A DNA stretch of 64,000 nucleotides from Hymenobacter sp. BT559 (GCF_016427535.1 NZ_JAELXV010000002.1:744001-808000); one strand, 5' to 3'; counted from the stretch's first letter, positions 42,476 through 51,556 are shown. The notes: a model not told the origin generated them from the sequence alone. Translations and numbers: made by a program.

Positions 42476-42783
42476 GAAGATAAGGCACTCAATACTACTA
42501 ATCGTCAGATAAGCTGGTTAATAACAAAATTATAGTACTGATGTACAAAGTTATGTGTTTGAAAGCTGGTAAATATTTATATAACGCTCCACTAGCATTA
42601 AGGCAGATGCAAGGTGAGATAGCAGCACCACTGTCCATTACTGGACACATCGCCCACTACTGGACACAGGTGCAGCTAAATAAAATAAACGGTATTGATG
42701 CAAGTTATTTAATGTGAGTGAATTATGCGTCTGGCATGGCGCTTGGCTTAGTAAGTAGCAACCCGCTACCTACTTGCCCGATT
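42476..42783 (+). promoter_or_regulatory. Regulatory region of the export operon: palindromic operator and -24/-12-like promoter
   Basis: This 308-base gap is AT-rich in its first part. At 42632-42647 TGTCCATTACTGGACA is an inverted repeat, and TACTGGACACA recurs 19 bases later (42658-42668). At 42732-42746 TGGCATG-N4-TTGG resembles a sigma-54 promoter (consensus TGGCACG-N4-TTGC) with the -12 C replaced by G. The operator lies about 85-125 bases upstream of that promoter, the usual position for an NtrC-type activator such as the one encoded at 50.2 kb. The binding itself is inference. Confidence 0.45.
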
Positions 42784-44031
42784 ATGGACAGAGCTATTTC
42801 GACCACCACCCAGCGCCGCCGCCAACTACGCACCTGGCTGCTTGGCCTAGGTGCCCTGGCAGCCGCGCTGGCCGCGGCGCTGGGCTTGCGTGCAGTGCTG
42901 CAACCCAGCCTGCGCCGGGCCGACATCCTCACGGCCCGCGTCGAAACGGGCGACGTGGACGCGACGCTCACGGCGGCGGGCACCGTTATTCCGGCCCGCG
43001 AGGCAGTGCTAGTGAGTCCCATTCAGAGCACCATTCGGCGGGTGGCGCTGGCGGTGGGCGCGCGAGTGCAGCCCGGCCAAACCATCGTGGAACTCGACAA
43101 AGACCTCGCCGCCTCGGCCCTGGCCAAGCTCGACGACGAGCAGCTGCGCAATCAAAATAAGAATGCCCAGCTCCAGCTCTCGCTGGCGCGCAGCCTCACC
43201 GACCTGCAAGCCCAGCAGCAGGCGCAAGACCTGAAAGTAAGCAGCTTGCAATCGGCTCTGCGCGATGAGCAGCACTTGCTCGGCATTGGGGGCGGCACCG
43301 CCGAGGCCGTGCGCCAGGCCGAACTAAACCTGCGCACCGCCCGCCTCGAAGCCGAGCGCCTGCGCCACCAGCTGGCCAACCAGCGCCAAGCCAGCGCCGC
43401 CGACCGCCGCGAGCTGAGCTTTACGGTGTCAATGCAGCAGCGAAGTATTGCGGAGCAAGCTGGCAAGCTGCGCCAAGCCGACATCAGCAGCCCGCAGCCT
43501 GGCGTGCTGACGTGGGTAAACGACAACCTAGGCGCTACCGTGCAGGCCGGCGATGCGCTGGCCCGCGTGGCCGACCTCAGCCGCTACCGGGTGCGCGCCA
43601 CCCTGGCCGATACCTACGCCGACCAACTGCACCCCGGCGACGCCGTGCTAGTGCGCCTAGGTCCCGGCACCGACCTGCGCGGCACGGTAGCCAGCATCAG
43701 CCCCGCCGTGGACAAAGGCACGGTGACTTTCTACGCTACCCTCGCCAACGACCATCACCCCGGCCTGCGGGCCAATCTGCGGGCTGATGTCTTCGTGATA
43801 ACCCGCGCCCACCGCGCCGTGCCGCGCCTCAAGAATGGCCCCTTCTACCAGGGCGGACAAGAGCAGCCAGTGTTTGTGCTGAGTGGCGGCCGGGCCGTGC
43901 GCCGGGTAGCACGCTTCGGCGACAGCAACACCGACTATGTGCAGGTGCTGAGTGGCCTGGCAGTAGGGGAGGAGGTAATAGTATCGGAGATGAAGAACCA
44001 CCTGGACACGCCAGCGCTGCAGGTGGAGTGA
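42784..44031 (+). CDS. Periplasmic adaptor (membrane fusion) protein, MacA/HlyD type
   Basis: A 415-residue adaptor starting at ATG 42784 (MDRAISTTTQRRRQLRTWLL). One N-terminal membrane helix precedes the barrel-sandwich half (AREAVLVSPIQSTIRRVALA, VQPGQTIVELDKDL). A long coiled coil (NKNAQLQLSLARSLTDLQAQ and more) and the second half-motif with ISSPQPGVLTWVNDNLGATV follow, then beta-barrel and membrane-proximal domains. It should bridge the MacB-type pump to the TolC-like channel. First gene of the operon, preceded by the operator region. Confidence 0.9.
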   Translation: MDRAISTTTQRRRQLRTWLLGLGALAAALAAALGLRAVLQPSLRRADILTARVETGDVDATLTAAGTVIPAREAVLVSPIQSTIRRVALAVGARVQPGQTIVELDKDLAASALAKLDDEQLRNQNKNAQLQLSLARSLTDLQAQQQAQDLKVSSLQSALRDEQHLLGIGGGTAEAVRQAELNLRTARLEAERLRHQLANQRQASAADRRELSFTVSMQQRSIAEQAGKLRQADISSPQPGVLTWVNDNLGATVQAGDALARVADLSRYRVRATLADTYADQLHPGDAVLVRLGPGTDLRGTVASISPAVDKGTVTFYATLANDHHPGLRANLRADVFVITRAHRAVPRLKNGPFYQGGQEQPVFVLSGGRAVRRVARFGDSNTDYVQVLSGLAVGEEVIVSEMKNHLDTPALQVE

Positions 44032-44044
44032 GTGATAGCGTGAG

Positions 44045-44287
44045 ACCCCACGAGACCCCTATGGGGCCGCCCCTTCTCCGCTTAATGCGCGGATTAATGC
44101 GCGGATTAATGCGCGGATTAATGCGCGGAATCCTCCGGGAGAGGGGGAGCCTGAAGATTATTCATGTAAATGCTTATCAATCGTGCTTTTTTTGCTACTC
44201 ACCTTTCTTCGAAAAAAAGCCGCCTGTCAGTCATCTGGCACCCCTCTCCCGGAGGGGAGGGGCGGCCCCATAGGGGTCTCGTGGGGT
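44045..44287. repeat. Large hairpin repeat interrupted by a 12-bp tandem array
   Basis: The ends ACCCCACGAGACCCCTATGG and its complement, followed inward by the cccctccgggagagg core also seen at 13327-13442, form two arms. The left arm is split by four copies of a 12-mer. The right arm ends inside the reading frame of the TolC-like gene. Confidence 0.85.
44082..44129 (+). repeat. Four tandem copies of TTAATGCGCGGA
   Basis: Exact 12-bp units at 44082, 44094, 44106 and 44118, with a partial flank on each side. They lie within the left arm of the hairpin repeat upstream of the TolC-like gene. Confidence 0.95.
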
Positions 44288-45718
44288 ATCGCGGCTGGGT
44301 TGCTTTCACTAGCGATAGCGGCCCCCGCCCAAACCCTGACCCTTCCCGCGCTCATTGAGCAAACCCTAGCTACTTCGGCTGCCAGCCTGCAAGCCCGCGC
44401 CGCCCGCGAAGGTGGCTACTGGGCCTACCGCGCCTACCAGGCCAACTACCGCCCGCAGCTGACGCTGGCCGGCACAGTGCCCAATTTCAACCGCGCCATC
44501 ATCCCGGTGGTGCAACCCGATGGCACCACCGAGTTTCAGAGCGTGCGCTATAATAACTCGCTGCTGGGGGTGGGCCTGAGCCAAAATATTGGCCTCACGG
44601 GCGGGCAAGTCGTCATTGGCTCACAGGTGCAGCGCTTCGATGACTTTGCCCGCAGCGAGAAGCGCTATAACAACCAGCCCTTTACCCTAGGTCTCACGCA
44701 GCCTCTGGGCTACTTCAATGCTCTGCGCTGGAACCGCCGCATTGCGCCGCTGCTCTACCAGGAAAGCCAGCGCCAGTACCTCGAAGACCGCGAAGCCCTG
44801 GCCCAGCGCGTAACCGAGCTGTACTTCGACGTACTGTTGCAGCAGGTAAACGCCACCGTGGCTGGCCAGAATGCCCAGGCCACCGCCGAGCTGCTGCGCG
44901 TGGGCCGCGAGAAATACGCTCTAGGTCGCCTGTCGCAGAGCGATTTGGTGCAGTTGGAGCTGAATCTGCTCGACGCCCAGCAGGCCCAGGTGCAGGCCCG
45001 CCTCGATGCCGAGCGCGCCGCCGTGAGTTTGCGCACCTACTGCGCCCTACCCGGCCTGGCCGAAACCCCGCCGCTGGCCGTGCCCACGCCCGCGCCCGCC
45101 CTGGCCGTGGTGCCCACCGAGGCCCTAAGCCAGGCTCGCCAGCACCGGGCCGCGCCGCTAGCCTTCCAGCGGCAGCAGCTGCAAGCGGCCCGCGACGTAG
45201 CCCAGGCGCGGGGTACCACCGGCTTCCTGGCCACCCTCACCGCCAACCTCGGCTACGTGAACCAAGCGCCCTACCTGCTCGACAGCTACCGGGCGCTGCA
45301 AAACCAGCAGCAGGTATCGTTGGCCTTTTCGCTGCCGCTCGTGGACTGGGGCCGCCGTCGCGCTACCGTGCGCACCGCCGAGCTGGCCCGCGACCAAACC
45401 CAGGCCGCCGTGACCCAAGACGAGCGCGCCTTCGAGCAAACCGTGCTCACGCAGGCGGCCCAGGTGCCCGCCCTAGCTGGGCAAGCCAGCCTGGCCGCCC
45501 GCGCCGATACGCTGGCCCAGCGCCGCTACGCCATCACCCGCGCCACCTACGAGGCCGGTCGCCTCTCGCTCACCGACCTCACGCTGGCCTCGGCGGCCAA
45601 AGACCTCGCGCGGCGCAGCTACATCCTGGCGTTGCGGGCCGGGTGGGTGGCCCACTACCGGCTGCGCGGGCTCACTTTATTTGACTTCGAAACCGGGCAG
45701 CCGCTGGCTGCCGAGTAG
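44183..45718 (+). CDS. TolC-like outer-membrane efflux protein
   Basis: An outer-membrane channel of the OEP family (two OEP repeats, mainly coiled coil). The mature part begins QTLTLPALIEQTLATSAASL, with conserved segments such as YLEDREALAQRVTELYFDVL, GREKYALGRLSQSDLVQLEL and TYEAGRLSLTDLTLASAAKD. The signal peptide core WGIAAGLLSLAIAAPAQ is present, but the natural start codon is not. The right arm of a hairpin repeat lies directly before it, and the open frame runs back through the repeat to GTG 44183. Start therefore uncertain; the repeat may have displaced it. Confidence 0.88.
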   Translation: MLFLLLTFLRKKAACQSSGTPLPEGRGGPIGVSWGIAAGLLSLAIAAPAQTLTLPALIEQTLATSAASLQARAAREGGYWAYRAYQANYRPQLTLAGTVPNFNRAIIPVVQPDGTTEFQSVRYNNSLLGVGLSQNIGLTGGQVVIGSQVQRFDDFARSEKRYNNQPFTLGLTQPLGYFNALRWNRRIAPLLYQESQRQYLEDREALAQRVTELYFDVLLQQVNATVAGQNAQATAELLRVGREKYALGRLSQSDLVQLELNLLDAQQAQVQARLDAERAAVSLRTYCALPGLAETPPLAVPTPAPALAVVPTEALSQARQHRAAPLAFQRQQLQAARDVAQARGTTGFLATLTANLGYVNQAPYLLDSYRALQNQQQVSLAFSLPLVDWGRRRATVRTAELARDQTQAAVTQDERAFEQTVLTQAAQVPALAGQASLAARADTLAQRRYAITRATYEAGRLSLTDLTLASAAKDLARRSYILALRAGWVAHYRLRGLTLFDFETGQPLAAE

Positions 45719-45733
45719 CTGCTTTTATACGAT

Positions 45734-45817
45734 TGTCAGGCTGACGAAGGAAGCATATTGGCCGCTTCATTAGCCTGAAAACTATTTCGCCAAGATGCTT
45801 CCTTCGTCAGCATGACA
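45734..45817. repeat. Inverted repeat of the TGTCAGGCTGACGAAGGAAGC family
   Basis: The left arm tgtcaggctgacgaaggaag pairs with cttccttcgtcagcatgaca at 45798-45817. Related to 20114-20217. Its right end supplies an ATG in frame with the ATPase gene. Confidence 0.9.
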
Positions 45818-45838
45818 GACGATTTTAACGCGCTTTTT

Positions 45839-46534
45839 ATGCAGTCAACTTCCACCACCTCCCCCGTCATCCGCCTCGCCGACATCGAGAAGGTCTACCA
45901 AACCCGCACCATCGAAACCGTGGCGCTTAGCCAAGTCAACCTCACCATCAACCGGGGCGAGTTTGTGTCGGTAATGGGTCCCAGCGGCTGTGGCAAATCG
46001 ACTTTGCTCAGCCTCATGGGCCTGCTCGACGAGCCTAGCTCGGGCACTATCGAGATTGACGGCCGGCCCGTGACCTCGTATTCTGATAAAGAGCTGGCCG
46101 GGTTGCGCAACCACAAAATCGGTTTTGTCTTCCAGAGCTACCACCTCATCAACGACCTGTCGGTGCTCGACAACGTGGAAATGCCCCTGCTCTACCGGCC
46201 CAGTATCGGGGGCAGCGAGCGCCGCCGCCGGGCCCTGGAGGCCCTCGACAAAGTGGGCCTAAACGCCCGCACCAAGCACTTCCCGGCTCAGCTCTCGGGC
46301 GGGCAGCGGCAGCGCGTAGCCATTGCCCGCGCCCTGGCCGGCCAGCCCGAAATCATCTTGGCCGACGAGCCCACCGGCAACTTAGACTCGGTAATGGGCG
46401 AGGAAATCATGGAACTGCTCCTAGGTCTCAATCGAGAGCAGGGAACCACCCTCGTGATGGTGACGCACGACGAGCAGCAGGCGCTGAAAACCCAGCGATT
46501 GATACGGTTTTTCGACGGCCGGCAGGTAGCGTGA
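45839..46534 (+). CDS. ABC transporter ATPase, MacB/LolD type
   Basis: A 231-residue ATPase. Walker A GPSGCGKSTLLS, Q-loop FVFQSYHLINDLSVLDNV, signature LSGGQRQRVAIARAL, Walker B IILADEPTGNLDS and the H-loop VMVTHDEQQAL are intact. The 'YHLINDLSVLDNVEMPLLYR' Q-loop region is typical of the MacB/LolD/FtsE group. ATG 45839 is chosen; ATG 45812 lies in the preceding repeat. It pairs with the two permeases downstream. Confidence 0.95.
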   Translation: MQSTSTTSPVIRLADIEKVYQTRTIETVALSQVNLTINRGEFVSVMGPSGCGKSTLLSLMGLLDEPSSGTIEIDGRPVTSYSDKELAGLRNHKIGFVFQSYHLINDLSVLDNVEMPLLYRPSIGGSERRRRALEALDKVGLNARTKHFPAQLSGGQRQRVAIARALAGQPEIILADEPTGNLDSVMGEEIMELLLGLNREQGTTLVMVTHDEQQALKTQRLIRFFDGRQVA

Positions 46535-46537
46535 TTC

Positions 46538-46656
46538 AATGAGCAATCAACAATGAGCAAGGTGCAGGCCGCAAAACGCCTGGCTAGTCAGTTCATTAGG
46601 TATTGCTCCTGCTTATTGCCCGCTGCTCATTGCTCACTGTTAACTGCTCATTGCTC
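46538..46656. repeat. TGAGCAATGAG-type direct and inverted repeats before the first permease
   Basis: Short motifs (gagcaatcaacaatgagcaa; then gctcattgctcactgttaac and tgctcattgctct) recur on both strands between the ATPase and permease genes. Related words lie at 47926-47954 and 54979-55012. Confidence 0.7.
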
Positions 46657-46658
46657 TC

Positions 46659-47906
46659 ATGTTCCTTTCCTACCTCAAACTCGCTTGGCGCGGCTGGCAG
46701 CGGCGCAAGTTTTTTACCGGCATTAGCCTGTTTGGTATCAGCTTCACCTTGATGATGCTGGTAGTGGTGTACGCCCTTTTCGACCACGCTGTGGGGGCGC
46801 GGTCCCCCGAGCGGCGTACCGACCGACTGCTGTTCGTCAACCGTATGGTTCTAAAAGGGCCGGGCACGCAAAGCAGCTCGGCGCTGGGCTACGATTTTTT
46901 GCAGCGCCACGTGCGCTCGCTACGCACGCCGCAAGCTGTGGCTGTGAGTGAAGCTTTCCCCATCAATATCGCCCTATACGTGGGCCAGCAGGTGGTGAAG
47001 GCCGACCGCCGCTACACCGACGCCGCCCTGTGGCAGGTGCTCGACTTTGACTTCGTGGCCGGGCGGGCCTACAACGCCGCCGAGGTGCGCGACGCCGCTC
47101 ACGTCATCGTGCTTAATGCCACCGTGGCCCGGCGTTGCTTTGGCTCGGAGGCTGCCGCCGTGGGCCAGGCCGTGCAGTTCAATGGTCAGCCCTACCGAGT
47201 GCTGGGTGTGGTGGCCGACGTGCCCACCGCCCGCGAATTGAACTACGCCGAGTGCTGGCTGCCCGTGACTACCACCGCCGACGACCTGCGCCGCCCCGGC
47301 TACCTAGGCGAGTACCAGGCTACCCTCCTGGCTCGCAGTGCGGCCGACGTGCCCGCGGTGCAGGCCGAGTATCAGCAGGTGCTGGCCCGCCTGCCCATTC
47401 CTGAAAAAGAATACAAGGAAATCAATTCCTACGCCCGCACGCTGCTAGCCCACTACATGGCCAACCACAACAACGACGCCGGGCAAGACGGCGACGCCGC
47501 CCGCTTCTGGCGGCAATGGCTGGCCCTAGGGCTGCTCTTTATGCTGCTGCCCGCTCTCAACCTAGTTAACATCAACGTGAGCCGCACCTTGGAGCGAGCC
47601 GCCGAGATAGGCGTGCGCAAGGCCTTCGGGGCCACGGCCGGGCGGCTGGCCGGGCAATTTCTAGTTGAAAACCTACTGCTGACTTTGCTAGGTGGGCTGC
47701 TGGGGCTGGCCCTGGCCGCCGCTGTGCTGCACCTGCTCAACGACAGCCACTTCATCCCCTACGCCCAGCTGGCCCTGAGCGGGCGCGTGTTTGCTCTGGG
47801 CCTGGGGCTGGCCCTTGTATTTGGGCTGCTCTCGGGGGCCTACCCGGCCTACAAAATGTCGAAGCTGCCCGCCATCAAAGCCCTTAAAGGCGAGCTAGGA
47901 GCCTAG
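46659..47906 (+). CDS. MacB-type ABC transporter permease 1
   Basis: A 415-residue FtsX/MacB permease. One N-terminal helix (FFTGISLFGISFTLMMLVVV) leads to a MacB-PCD periplasmic domain, then three C-terminal helices (WLALGLLFMLLPALNLVNIN, FLVENLLLTLLGGLLGLALA, LGLALVFGLLSGAYPAYKMS). The mechanotransmission-type core RTLERAAEIGVRKAFGATAG is conserved. With the ATPase it should drive export through the TolC-like channel without a transmembrane substrate path. Start ATG 46659. Confidence 0.92.
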   Translation: MFLSYLKLAWRGWQRRKFFTGISLFGISFTLMMLVVVYALFDHAVGARSPERRTDRLLFVNRMVLKGPGTQSSSALGYDFLQRHVRSLRTPQAVAVSEAFPINIALYVGQQVVKADRRYTDAALWQVLDFDFVAGRAYNAAEVRDAAHVIVLNATVARRCFGSEAAAVGQAVQFNGQPYRVLGVVADVPTARELNYAECWLPVTTTADDLRRPGYLGEYQATLLARSAADVPAVQAEYQQVLARLPIPEKEYKEINSYARTLLAHYMANHNNDAGQDGDAARFWRQWLALGLLFMLLPALNLVNINVSRTLERAAEIGVRKAFGATAGRLAGQFLVENLLLTLLGGLLGLALAAAVLHLLNDSHFIPYAQLALSGRVFALGLGLALVFGLLSGAYPAYKMSKLPAIKALKGELGA

Positions 47907-47957
47907 GGTGCCCTAGGCTTCGCTGCTCCTTGCTCACTGTCAATTGCTCCTTAACTT

Positions 47958-49157
47958 ATGCTACGCCACCTGTTTACCCTAATGTGGAACCGCCGCCGGG
48001 CCAATGCCCTGCTCATTATAGAGATTTTGCTGGCCTTTGTGGTGCTGTTTGCGGTGGGCACCATCGGGGCGGGCCTGTGGGCCAACTATCGCCAGCCGCT
48101 GGGCTTCGAGTACAACCAGGCGTGGCAGGTCAACCTGGCGTTTGGCAGTCAGCCGCGGGCCGAGCGCTTTGGCACCTTGCAGCAGGTGCTAGGCCGGCTG
48201 CGCGCCCTGCCCGGCGTGCAGGGCGTGGCCGTGTCGGCGGCCAATACTCCGTTCTCGTTCAACGACAGCCAGATGTCGGTAGAGAAAACCGATGCCCAGG
48301 GCCGGGTAGTGCACAGCGCCGAAACGGTAAATATCTTCAACGTCGGCCCCGAACTGCGCCAGGTGATGAACCTGAATATGATGGCCGGCCGCTGGTTTGA
48401 GCCCGCAGATGTGGCCCCCAGCGCCCACGGCCCCATCGTGATAGATGAACGGCTGCGGGAGGCATTCTTCCCCAGCAATGAGCAAGCTGTGGGCAAGCTA
48501 CTCAGCTTCGACAAAAAGCAGTGGCGAGTAGTGGGTGTGATGCAAGCCTACCGCGCCGATGGCGAACTGCAAGACCCTGTGCCTGCCGTGGTGCAGCCGG
48601 TGTTTGCGGCTGATACGACTTTTCTGCCCGATGCGCTGCTGCTGCGGGTGGCTGCCGGCAGCGGGGCCGCCCTCGAAAAGCGCCTGACCGATGAAATCCG
48701 CCGCATCGGCCCCGGCTGGTCGGCCACAGTGCGCACCCTACCCGAAATGCACGCCAGCCAAGTGAAAACGCTGCTGACCAAGCCCGTGCTGCTAAGTGTG
48801 ATGAGCATTTTCCTGCTCCTCAACATGGCCCTAGGTCTCTTTGGGGTGCTGTGGCTCAACATCAGCCAGCGCCGCGCCGAGCTGGGTGTGCGCCGGGCGC
48901 TGGGGGCCACGGCCGGCGCCATCAGCCGCCTGGTGGTGGGCGAAACGCTGGTGGTTACCACCTTCGGGCTGGTGCTGGGGCTGCTGATAGCCGTGCAGTT
49001 TCCGCTGCTCGGGGCCTTCGAGGTGCCGGCCGGGGTGTACCTCACCGCGATGGGACTGGCGGCGGTGGGGCTCTACGGGCTGGCGGCCGTGTGCGCGCTC
49101 TATCCTGGCCGGCTGGCGGCGGGCATTCGGCCGGCAGTGGCCCTGCGCGAGGAGTAA
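47958..49157 (+). CDS. MacB-type ABC transporter permease 2
   Basis: A 399-residue paralogue of the preceding permease with the same topology: N-terminal helix LLIIEILLAFVVLFAVGTIG, periplasmic MacB-PCD domain (LNMMAGRWFEPADVAPSAHG) and C-terminal helices with MALGLFGVLWLNISQRRAEL and GVRRALGATAGAISRLVVGE. The two permeases probably form a heterodimer. Start ATG 47958, 51 bases after the previous stop. Confidence 0.92.
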   Translation: MLRHLFTLMWNRRRANALLIIEILLAFVVLFAVGTIGAGLWANYRQPLGFEYNQAWQVNLAFGSQPRAERFGTLQQVLGRLRALPGVQGVAVSAANTPFSFNDSQMSVEKTDAQGRVVHSAETVNIFNVGPELRQVMNLNMMAGRWFEPADVAPSAHGPIVIDERLREAFFPSNEQAVGKLLSFDKKQWRVVGVMQAYRADGELQDPVPAVVQPVFAADTTFLPDALLLRVAAGSGAALEKRLTDEIRRIGPGWSATVRTLPEMHASQVKTLLTKPVLLSVMSIFLLLNMALGLFGVLWLNISQRRAELGVRRALGATAGAISRLVVGETLVVTTFGLVLGLLIAVQFPLLGAFEVPAGVYLTAMGLAAVGLYGLAAVCALYPGRLAAGIRPAVALREE

Positions 49158-49379
49158 AAATGGCGCTAAAAAGCGGGTTGGTGTAAGGCCAGCGCCAGTT
49201 GGGATAATATTCTTGGGGCCGGCGGCAACGGCAAACACCTTTGCAACATCTACCAGGGCAGCCAGCTGTACCGCGCCACTAATTATATTTTTTGACCCGT
49301 GTAACGGACGCCTGCCCAGCCTGGTACCCTAGGCAAAACCAACCAAGTATTCTCTTCACGCTACCTGTCTTTCTGAGTC

Positions 49380-50081
49380 ATGAAAAACCTTCTGCTCCCC
49401 GCCCTGCTCGGCCTCGCTGCCCTCACTACTGCCCAAGCTCAAAACACCCAAACCCGCCAGGTGCCCGCCTTCCAAGCCATCAACGTGGGTACCGGCATCG
49501 AGCTGGCCCTCACGGCTGGCCACAGCCAGCGTGTGGAGGTGAGCGCCACCACCGACGAGTACCGCGACCGCATCGAAACCACCGTGAAAGACGGCGTGCT
49601 GACGCTGCGCTACAAAAACGAAGATGACAGAAACCGCCGCAACGACCGCACCAACAAGCGCCTGCGCGTAGCCGTGACGGCCGACGAACTCACGGCTCTT
49701 ACGGCAGGTAGCGGCTCATCGGTGCGCACTTCGGGCGACTTCGATGCGGCTGAGTTCCGGCTCGATGTGTCGTCGGGGGCCAGTGTGCAGGCCGACTTAG
49801 CCACTACTACCCTCACCGTGCGCCAAAGCAGCGGCAGCTCGGCTACGCTCAGCGGCCGCGCCACCAGCCTCGACGTGCAAAGCAGCAGCGGCGCCAGCAT
49901 GGATGCCCCCAAGCTGCAGGCCGACCATTGCCGCGCCGAAGCCAGCAGCGGTAGCTCCATCACGGTGGCCGTGAAAGACGACCTCGTGGCCCAGGCCAGC
50001 AGCGGCGGCAGCATCAGCTACAAAGGCTCGCCACAGCTCACCAAGCGCATCAGCAGCGGCGGCAGCGTAAGCGGCCGGTGA
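49380..50081 (+). CDS. Secreted GIN-domain (DUF2807) protein
   Basis: A 233-residue exported protein with a signal peptide (MKNLLLPALLGLAALTTAQAQ). The mature part is the right-handed parallel beta-fold called the head-GIN domain: VPAFQAINVGTGIELALTAG, GVLTLRYKNEDDRNRRNDRT, then repeated Ser/Gly turns (SGSSVRTSGDFDAAEF, SSGSSITVAVKD, SSGGSISYKGSP). Such proteins are widespread in Bacteroidota and function is not settled. It lies between the exporter and its presumed regulators. Confidence 0.87.
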   Translation: MKNLLLPALLGLAALTTAQAQNTQTRQVPAFQAINVGTGIELALTAGHSQRVEVSATTDEYRDRIETTVKDGVLTLRYKNEDDRNRRNDRTNKRLRVAVTADELTALTAGSGSSVRTSGDFDAAEFRLDVSSGASVQADLATTTLTVRQSSGSSATLSGRATSLDVQSSSGASMDAPKLQADHCRAEASSGSSITVAVKDDLVAQASSGGSISYKGSPQLTKRISSGGSVSGR

Positions 50082-50090
50082 GTACGTTTG

Positions 50091-50169
50091 TCCTTGCGAG
50101 CGTAGCGAAACTATCGCACCTAGGCGGCTATGTTGCCCGGGTGCGATGGTTTCGCTACGCTCGCAAGGA
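50091..50169. repeat. Inverted repeat TCCTTGCGAGCGTAGCGAAAC family
   Basis: The arms 50091-50119 and 50141-50169 pair with one mismatch. It lies between the GIN gene and the response regulator, where it may end transcription. Confidence 0.9.
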
Positions 50170-50185
50170 TAGGATATGATAGAAC

Positions 50186-51556
50186 ATGATACTAATTGTC
50201 GACGATGACCTAGCCGTGCGCGTGTCGCTGCAACTGCTGCTGAAGCAGGCTGGCTACCCGGCGCAGGCCGTGGCCGGCCCGGCCGAGGCGCTGGCCGCCG
50301 TGCGGGCGGTGGCGCCTCAGCTCATTTTGCTCGACATGAACTTTACGGCTGCCACTACCGGGACCGACGGGCTGGCGCTCCTAGGTCAGCTCAAAGCCCT
50401 AGCGCCGCAGGTACCCGTCATTCTGCTCACGGGCTGGGGCAGCATTGCGCTGGCGGTGGCGGGCATGAAGGCTGGCGCGGCCGAATTTATTACCAAGCCC
50501 TGGCAAAATGAAACGCTGCTTCAAATCATCGGCACCGTTTTGCAGCTGCACGCGCCCACCGAGGCTGCGCCGTTGCCCAGCCGCCCGGCCCTCGACCGGC
50601 AGTTTGCCCTAGGTAGCATAGTGGGTGAAGACCCGCGCCTGCTAGCCGTGCTGCGGCAGGTAGGGCAGGTGGCTGCTACCGATGCCTCGGTGCTGATAGA
50701 AGGTGAAAGTGGCACCGGCAAAGAGCTCATTGCCGAGGCTCTGCACCAGAACAGTCCGCGTCGTGCCCAGCCCTTCGTGAAAGTGAACCTAGGCGGCATC
50801 TCGTCGTCGCTGTTTGAGAGCGAGCTGTTCGGCCACCGCCGCGGCGCCTTCACCGATGCCCGCGCCGACCGCGTGGGCCGCTTCGAGCTGGCCAATGGCG
50901 GCACCATCTTCTTGGACGAAATAGGCGAGCTGGAGCTGGCTAGCCAGGTAAAGCTGCTGCGCGTGCTGCAAGACCGCACCTACGAGGTGCTCGGCGACTC
51001 GCGCCCCCGCCGCCTCGACATCCGGGTGGTGGCCGCTACCAATAAGAACCTGGCCGAGCTCGTGGCCCAGGGCCGCTTCCGCGAAGACCTGTTTTACCGG
51101 CTCAACCTCATTACGCTGCACCTGCCTGCCCTGCGCGAGCGGGCCGACGATATTCCGCGCTTGGCGCAGTACTTTATCCGGCAGCTGCAAGCCACCTACA
51201 GCCGCCCCGGCCTGCGCCTGGGCCCGGCCGCTGCGCACTACTTGCAAACCCAAACGCTGCCCGGCAATATTCGCGAGCTCAAAAACCTGGTTGAGCGTGC
51301 CGTGCTCACCAGCCCGCACGACGAGCTCACGCCCGCCGACTTCCAGGCGCGGCACCTAGGGCCCCCCGCAGCCACTGCCGAGGCCGCCCTACCGCCTCCC
51401 GGCACCATGACGCTGGAGGCCCTAGAAGAGCAGGCCATTCGCCAAAGCGTGGCGCATTATCGGGGCAATCTCAGTCAGGTAGCGCGGGCGCTGGGCCTAA
51501 GCCGCGGGGCGTTGTATAGAAGGCTGGATAAGTTTGGCATTCCGTACAGCGAATAG
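50186..51556 (+). CDS. NtrC-family sigma-54-dependent response regulator
   Basis: A 456-residue activator. Receiver domain with DDD near the N-terminus, phospho-site in LILLDMNF and VILLTGWG...ITKPW. AAA+ domain with Walker A GESGTGKELIAEALH, the sigma-54 contact loop GAFTDA, Walker B GGTIFLDEIGEL, and FREDLFYRLNLITLHLPALR. C-terminal Fis-type helix-turn-helix (LSQVARALGLSRGALYRRLD). It forms a two-component pair with the downstream kinase, and the operator-like palindrome at 42.63 kb is a possible target. Confidence 0.95.
   Translation: MILIVDDDLAVRVSLQLLLKQAGYPAQAVAGPAEALAAVRAVAPQLILLDMNFTAATTGTDGLALLGQLKALAPQVPVILLTGWGSIALAVAGMKAGAAEFITKPWQNETLLQIIGTVLQLHAPTEAAPLPSRPALDRQFALGSIVGEDPRLLAVLRQVGQVAATDASVLIEGESGTGKELIAEALHQNSPRRAQPFVKVNLGGISSSLFESELFGHRRGAFTDARADRVGRFELANGGTIFLDEIGELELASQVKLLRVLQDRTYEVLGDSRPRRLDIRVVAATNKNLAELVAQGRFREDLFYRLNLITLHLPALRERADDIPRLAQYFIRQLQATYSRPGLRLGPAAAHYLQTQTLPGNIRELKNLVERAVLTSPHDELTPADFQARHLGPPAATAEAALPPPGTMTLEALEEQAIRQSVAHYRGNLSQVARALGLSRGALYRRLDKFGIPYSE

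Noticed and set aside
44082..44129. CRISPR array
   Set aside because: Units are 12 bp and directly adjacent with no spacers, so this is a minisatellite. No other regularly spaced repeats and no cas genes are seen in the window.
44028..44273. Plus-strand frame with repeated LMRG units
   Set aside because: The repeats come from reading the 12-bp tandem array inside a hairpin repeat; the frame overlaps both arms and has no conserved part.
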